Assembly: GCA_013330825.1 (NCBI GenBank)
Contig: DUHN01000066.1
Span: 1-5,465, forward strand
Source: Candidatus Woesearchaeota archaeon
Lineage (GTDB): Archaea > Nanobdellota > Nanobdellia > Woesearchaeales > GW2011-AR4
Direction of reading: 5' to 3'
Length of the DNA: 5,465 bases
This document shows positions 4,482 to 5,465 of this stretch, one piece after another (the stretch's first letter is position 1; each line of letters opens with the position of its first letter). The translations under genes and the position numbers were made by a program. The notes beneath the pieces are model-generated. The model had not been told where the DNA came from and did no database searches. It worked only from the letters and a program-made list of their open reading frames with translations.

Positions 4482-5420
4482 TCATCCCCGGTAATACCCC
4501 GCCGCGTCCTCCGGCATCACCGAATTGATGACGAAGCCCGTGCCCAGCTCGAAGCCGCCGTAGGTCGCGATGCGCGGCGTGACCTCGATGTGGAAGTGCA
4601 GGTCTTCTTTTTTTGGGGAATAGTGGACGTAATAGTTGTACGACGCCCCGAGATGCTGCACTTTCGAGATGATGCTCTTCAGCAGCGCGGCGCAGTGCAG
4701 GAAGTCGCTGTCTTTGAAGTCGTCGAATGTCCGCAGGTGCCGCTTGGGGAATATCCACGCCTCGTAATTGAAGCGGGACGCATATGGGCAGATGGCGATG
4801 AACGCGTCGTTCTCCCCCGCGTTCCGCCTGCTTTTCGCCTCCTTGCGGATGACAGAGCAGTACGGGCAGCTCCTGGCCTTGCCGGCAGCGTCGCATTCCT
4901 CCCTGATGACAGAAGGCAGCTGGGGGACGGATATCGCCTGCGAATGCTCGTGGATCAATGACGTCCCGGCGTCCTTGCCGTGGTTCTTGAACACAGACAC
5001 ATAGCCGCAGTTCTTGTCTTTCGACAGCGCGGCGATGCGCTCATGGTACACCTTCAGCAGCTCCGCGATGTGCTCGGCCGTGAAGCTCCCGAACTGCTGC
5101 CCGTGATGGGGGGTCTCCACGACCACCTCGTGCGCCCCGTAACTGGAGGATTCCCTGAAGAGCGGCGGCCCGGAGAGCTTCGGCGACCCCCTCTTCTCCA
5201 CCGCGGGGAACTTGTTCGGGAACCAGCGCATGCCCCACTGCACCGCCGACCCCTTTCTGCCGATCTCCTTGGTGGTCAGGGACTCGCTGCCCGGGCAGAA
5301 ATAGCACACGCCCGCAGGCTGCTGCTGGATGATCTTCCTGAATTCTTGGGGGCGCTTCCCCCTCGAAGTAGCGTAGAAGACATAGCGCTCGAGGACGTAG
5401 TCTTTCCTGATGATGCCCAT
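4482..5420 (-). CDS. galT: Galactose-1-phosphate uridylyltransferase
   Basis: Leloir-pathway enzyme of the HIT superfamily that transfers UMP between UDP-glucose and galactose-1-phosphate. The 312 residues are slightly short for the family but complete. Zinc-site residues are visible as C39-x-x-C42 (CYFCPGSE), H106 (ETPHHGQ) and H157. The active site reads H157-E-H159-S-Q161, with H159 as the uridylylated nucleophile; the more usual form is HPH(G/S)Q, so the middle residue is a variant. The C-terminal half has SCPYC (C185, C188), FPKRH (H228) and LHFHIEV (H275, H277), matching the second metal-site histidines, and ends with the family-typical GGFELGTGFVINSVMPEDAA. The ATG at 5420 lies about 26 bases after a TATA-like box. 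GAGGGG a few bases upstream could act as a weak ribosome site. The stop is 33 bases from the end of repeat copy B. A related nucleotidyltransferase such as an ADP-glucose phosphorylase-like enzyme is a less likely alternative. Confidence 0.92.
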   Translation of the reverse strand: MGIIRKDYVLERYVFYATSRGKRPQEFRKIIQQQPAGVCYFCPGSESLTTKEIGRKGSAVQWGMRWFPNKFPAVEKRGSPKLSGPPLFRESSSYGAHEVVVETPHHGQQFGSFTAEHIAELLKVYHERIAALSKDKNCGYVSVFKNHGKDAGTSLIHEHSQAISVPQLPSVIREECDAAGKARSCPYCSVIRKEAKSRRNAGENDAFIAICPYASRFNYEAWIFPKRHLRTFDDFKDSDFLHCAALLKSIISKVQHLGASYNYYVHYSPKKEDLHFHIEVTPRIATYGGFELGTGFVINSVMPEDAAGYYRG

Positions 5421-5439
5421 GAAACCCCTCTTTTTTGGC

Positions 5440-5455
5440 AGTATTTAATGTTTTT
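5440..5455 (-). promoter_or_regulatory. TATA-like promoter of galT
   Basis: The minus strand reads ACAAAAACATTAAATAC. ATTAAATA (5449-5442) is centred about 26 bases before the ATG at 5420, the same spacing as the other promoters here. The match to a TATA consensus is weaker than at the other genes. Confidence 0.55.
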
Positions 5456-5465
5456 GTGGTGTCAG

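Noticed and set aside
4432..4896. 154-codon - strand ORF overlapping galT in another frame
   Set aside because: It is an Arg/Leu/Pro-rich shadow of galT, which has clear family motifs in its own frame.
1..5465. CRISPR array, tRNA or rRNA genes
   Set aside because: No regularly spaced repeats and no tRNA- or rRNA-like stretches were seen; the only repeats are the dispersed element copies and short octamers.

Overview
The window looks archaeal. All six protein genes that I accept have a TATA-like box centred about 22-28 bases before the start codon, so their transcripts should begin at or next to the ATG (leaderless mRNAs). Shine-Dalgarno sites are essentially absent. The genome is moderately GC-rich with AT-rich promoters. 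The lineage cannot be fixed from this sequence. A euryarchaeal or DPANN-type archaeon carrying some bacterial-type sugar enzymes would fit.

Layout from left to right: (1) positions 1-106 are the end of a repeat element cut by the window edge. (2) Positions 152-1411 (+) encode enolase. (3) Positions 1408-2556 (-) encode an alpha/beta hydrolase whose 3' end overlaps that of enolase by 4 bases. (4) Positions 2676-3017 (-) hold a small unrecognised basic ORF whose middle is partly built from a diverged copy of the repeat element, followed by an in-frame TAG and 15 more codon-like triplets. (5) Positions 3110-3859 (+) encode a cofactor-dependent (2,3-BPG) phosphoglycerate mutase, divergent from (4). 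(6) Positions 3874-4113 (-) encode a 79-residue protein of unknown function. (7) Positions 4249-4448 are a complete 200-bp non-autonomous element with 15-bp terminal inverted repeats, flanked by the 8-bp direct repeat CCTTATTG. (8) Positions 4482-5420 (-) encode galactose-1-phosphate uridylyltransferase, with its promoter just before the window end.

Functionally this is a central sugar-metabolism neighbourhood. GalT feeds galactose into or out of the hexose-phosphate pool. Phosphoglycerate mutase and enolase carry out consecutive lower-glycolysis steps (3-phosphoglycerate to 2-phosphoglycerate to phosphoenolpyruvate). Each gene has its own promoter and orientations alternate, so this is not an operon.

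The most unusual content is the repeat family. A perfect 106-bp inverted repeat (1-106 versus 4249-4354) brackets the 4.1-kb eno-hydrolase-gpm segment. One copy has the hallmarks of a MITE-like insertion with a target-site duplication. An older relic of the same family sits inside a reading frame. I do not see a transposase, CRISPR array, tRNA or rRNA gene in the window.
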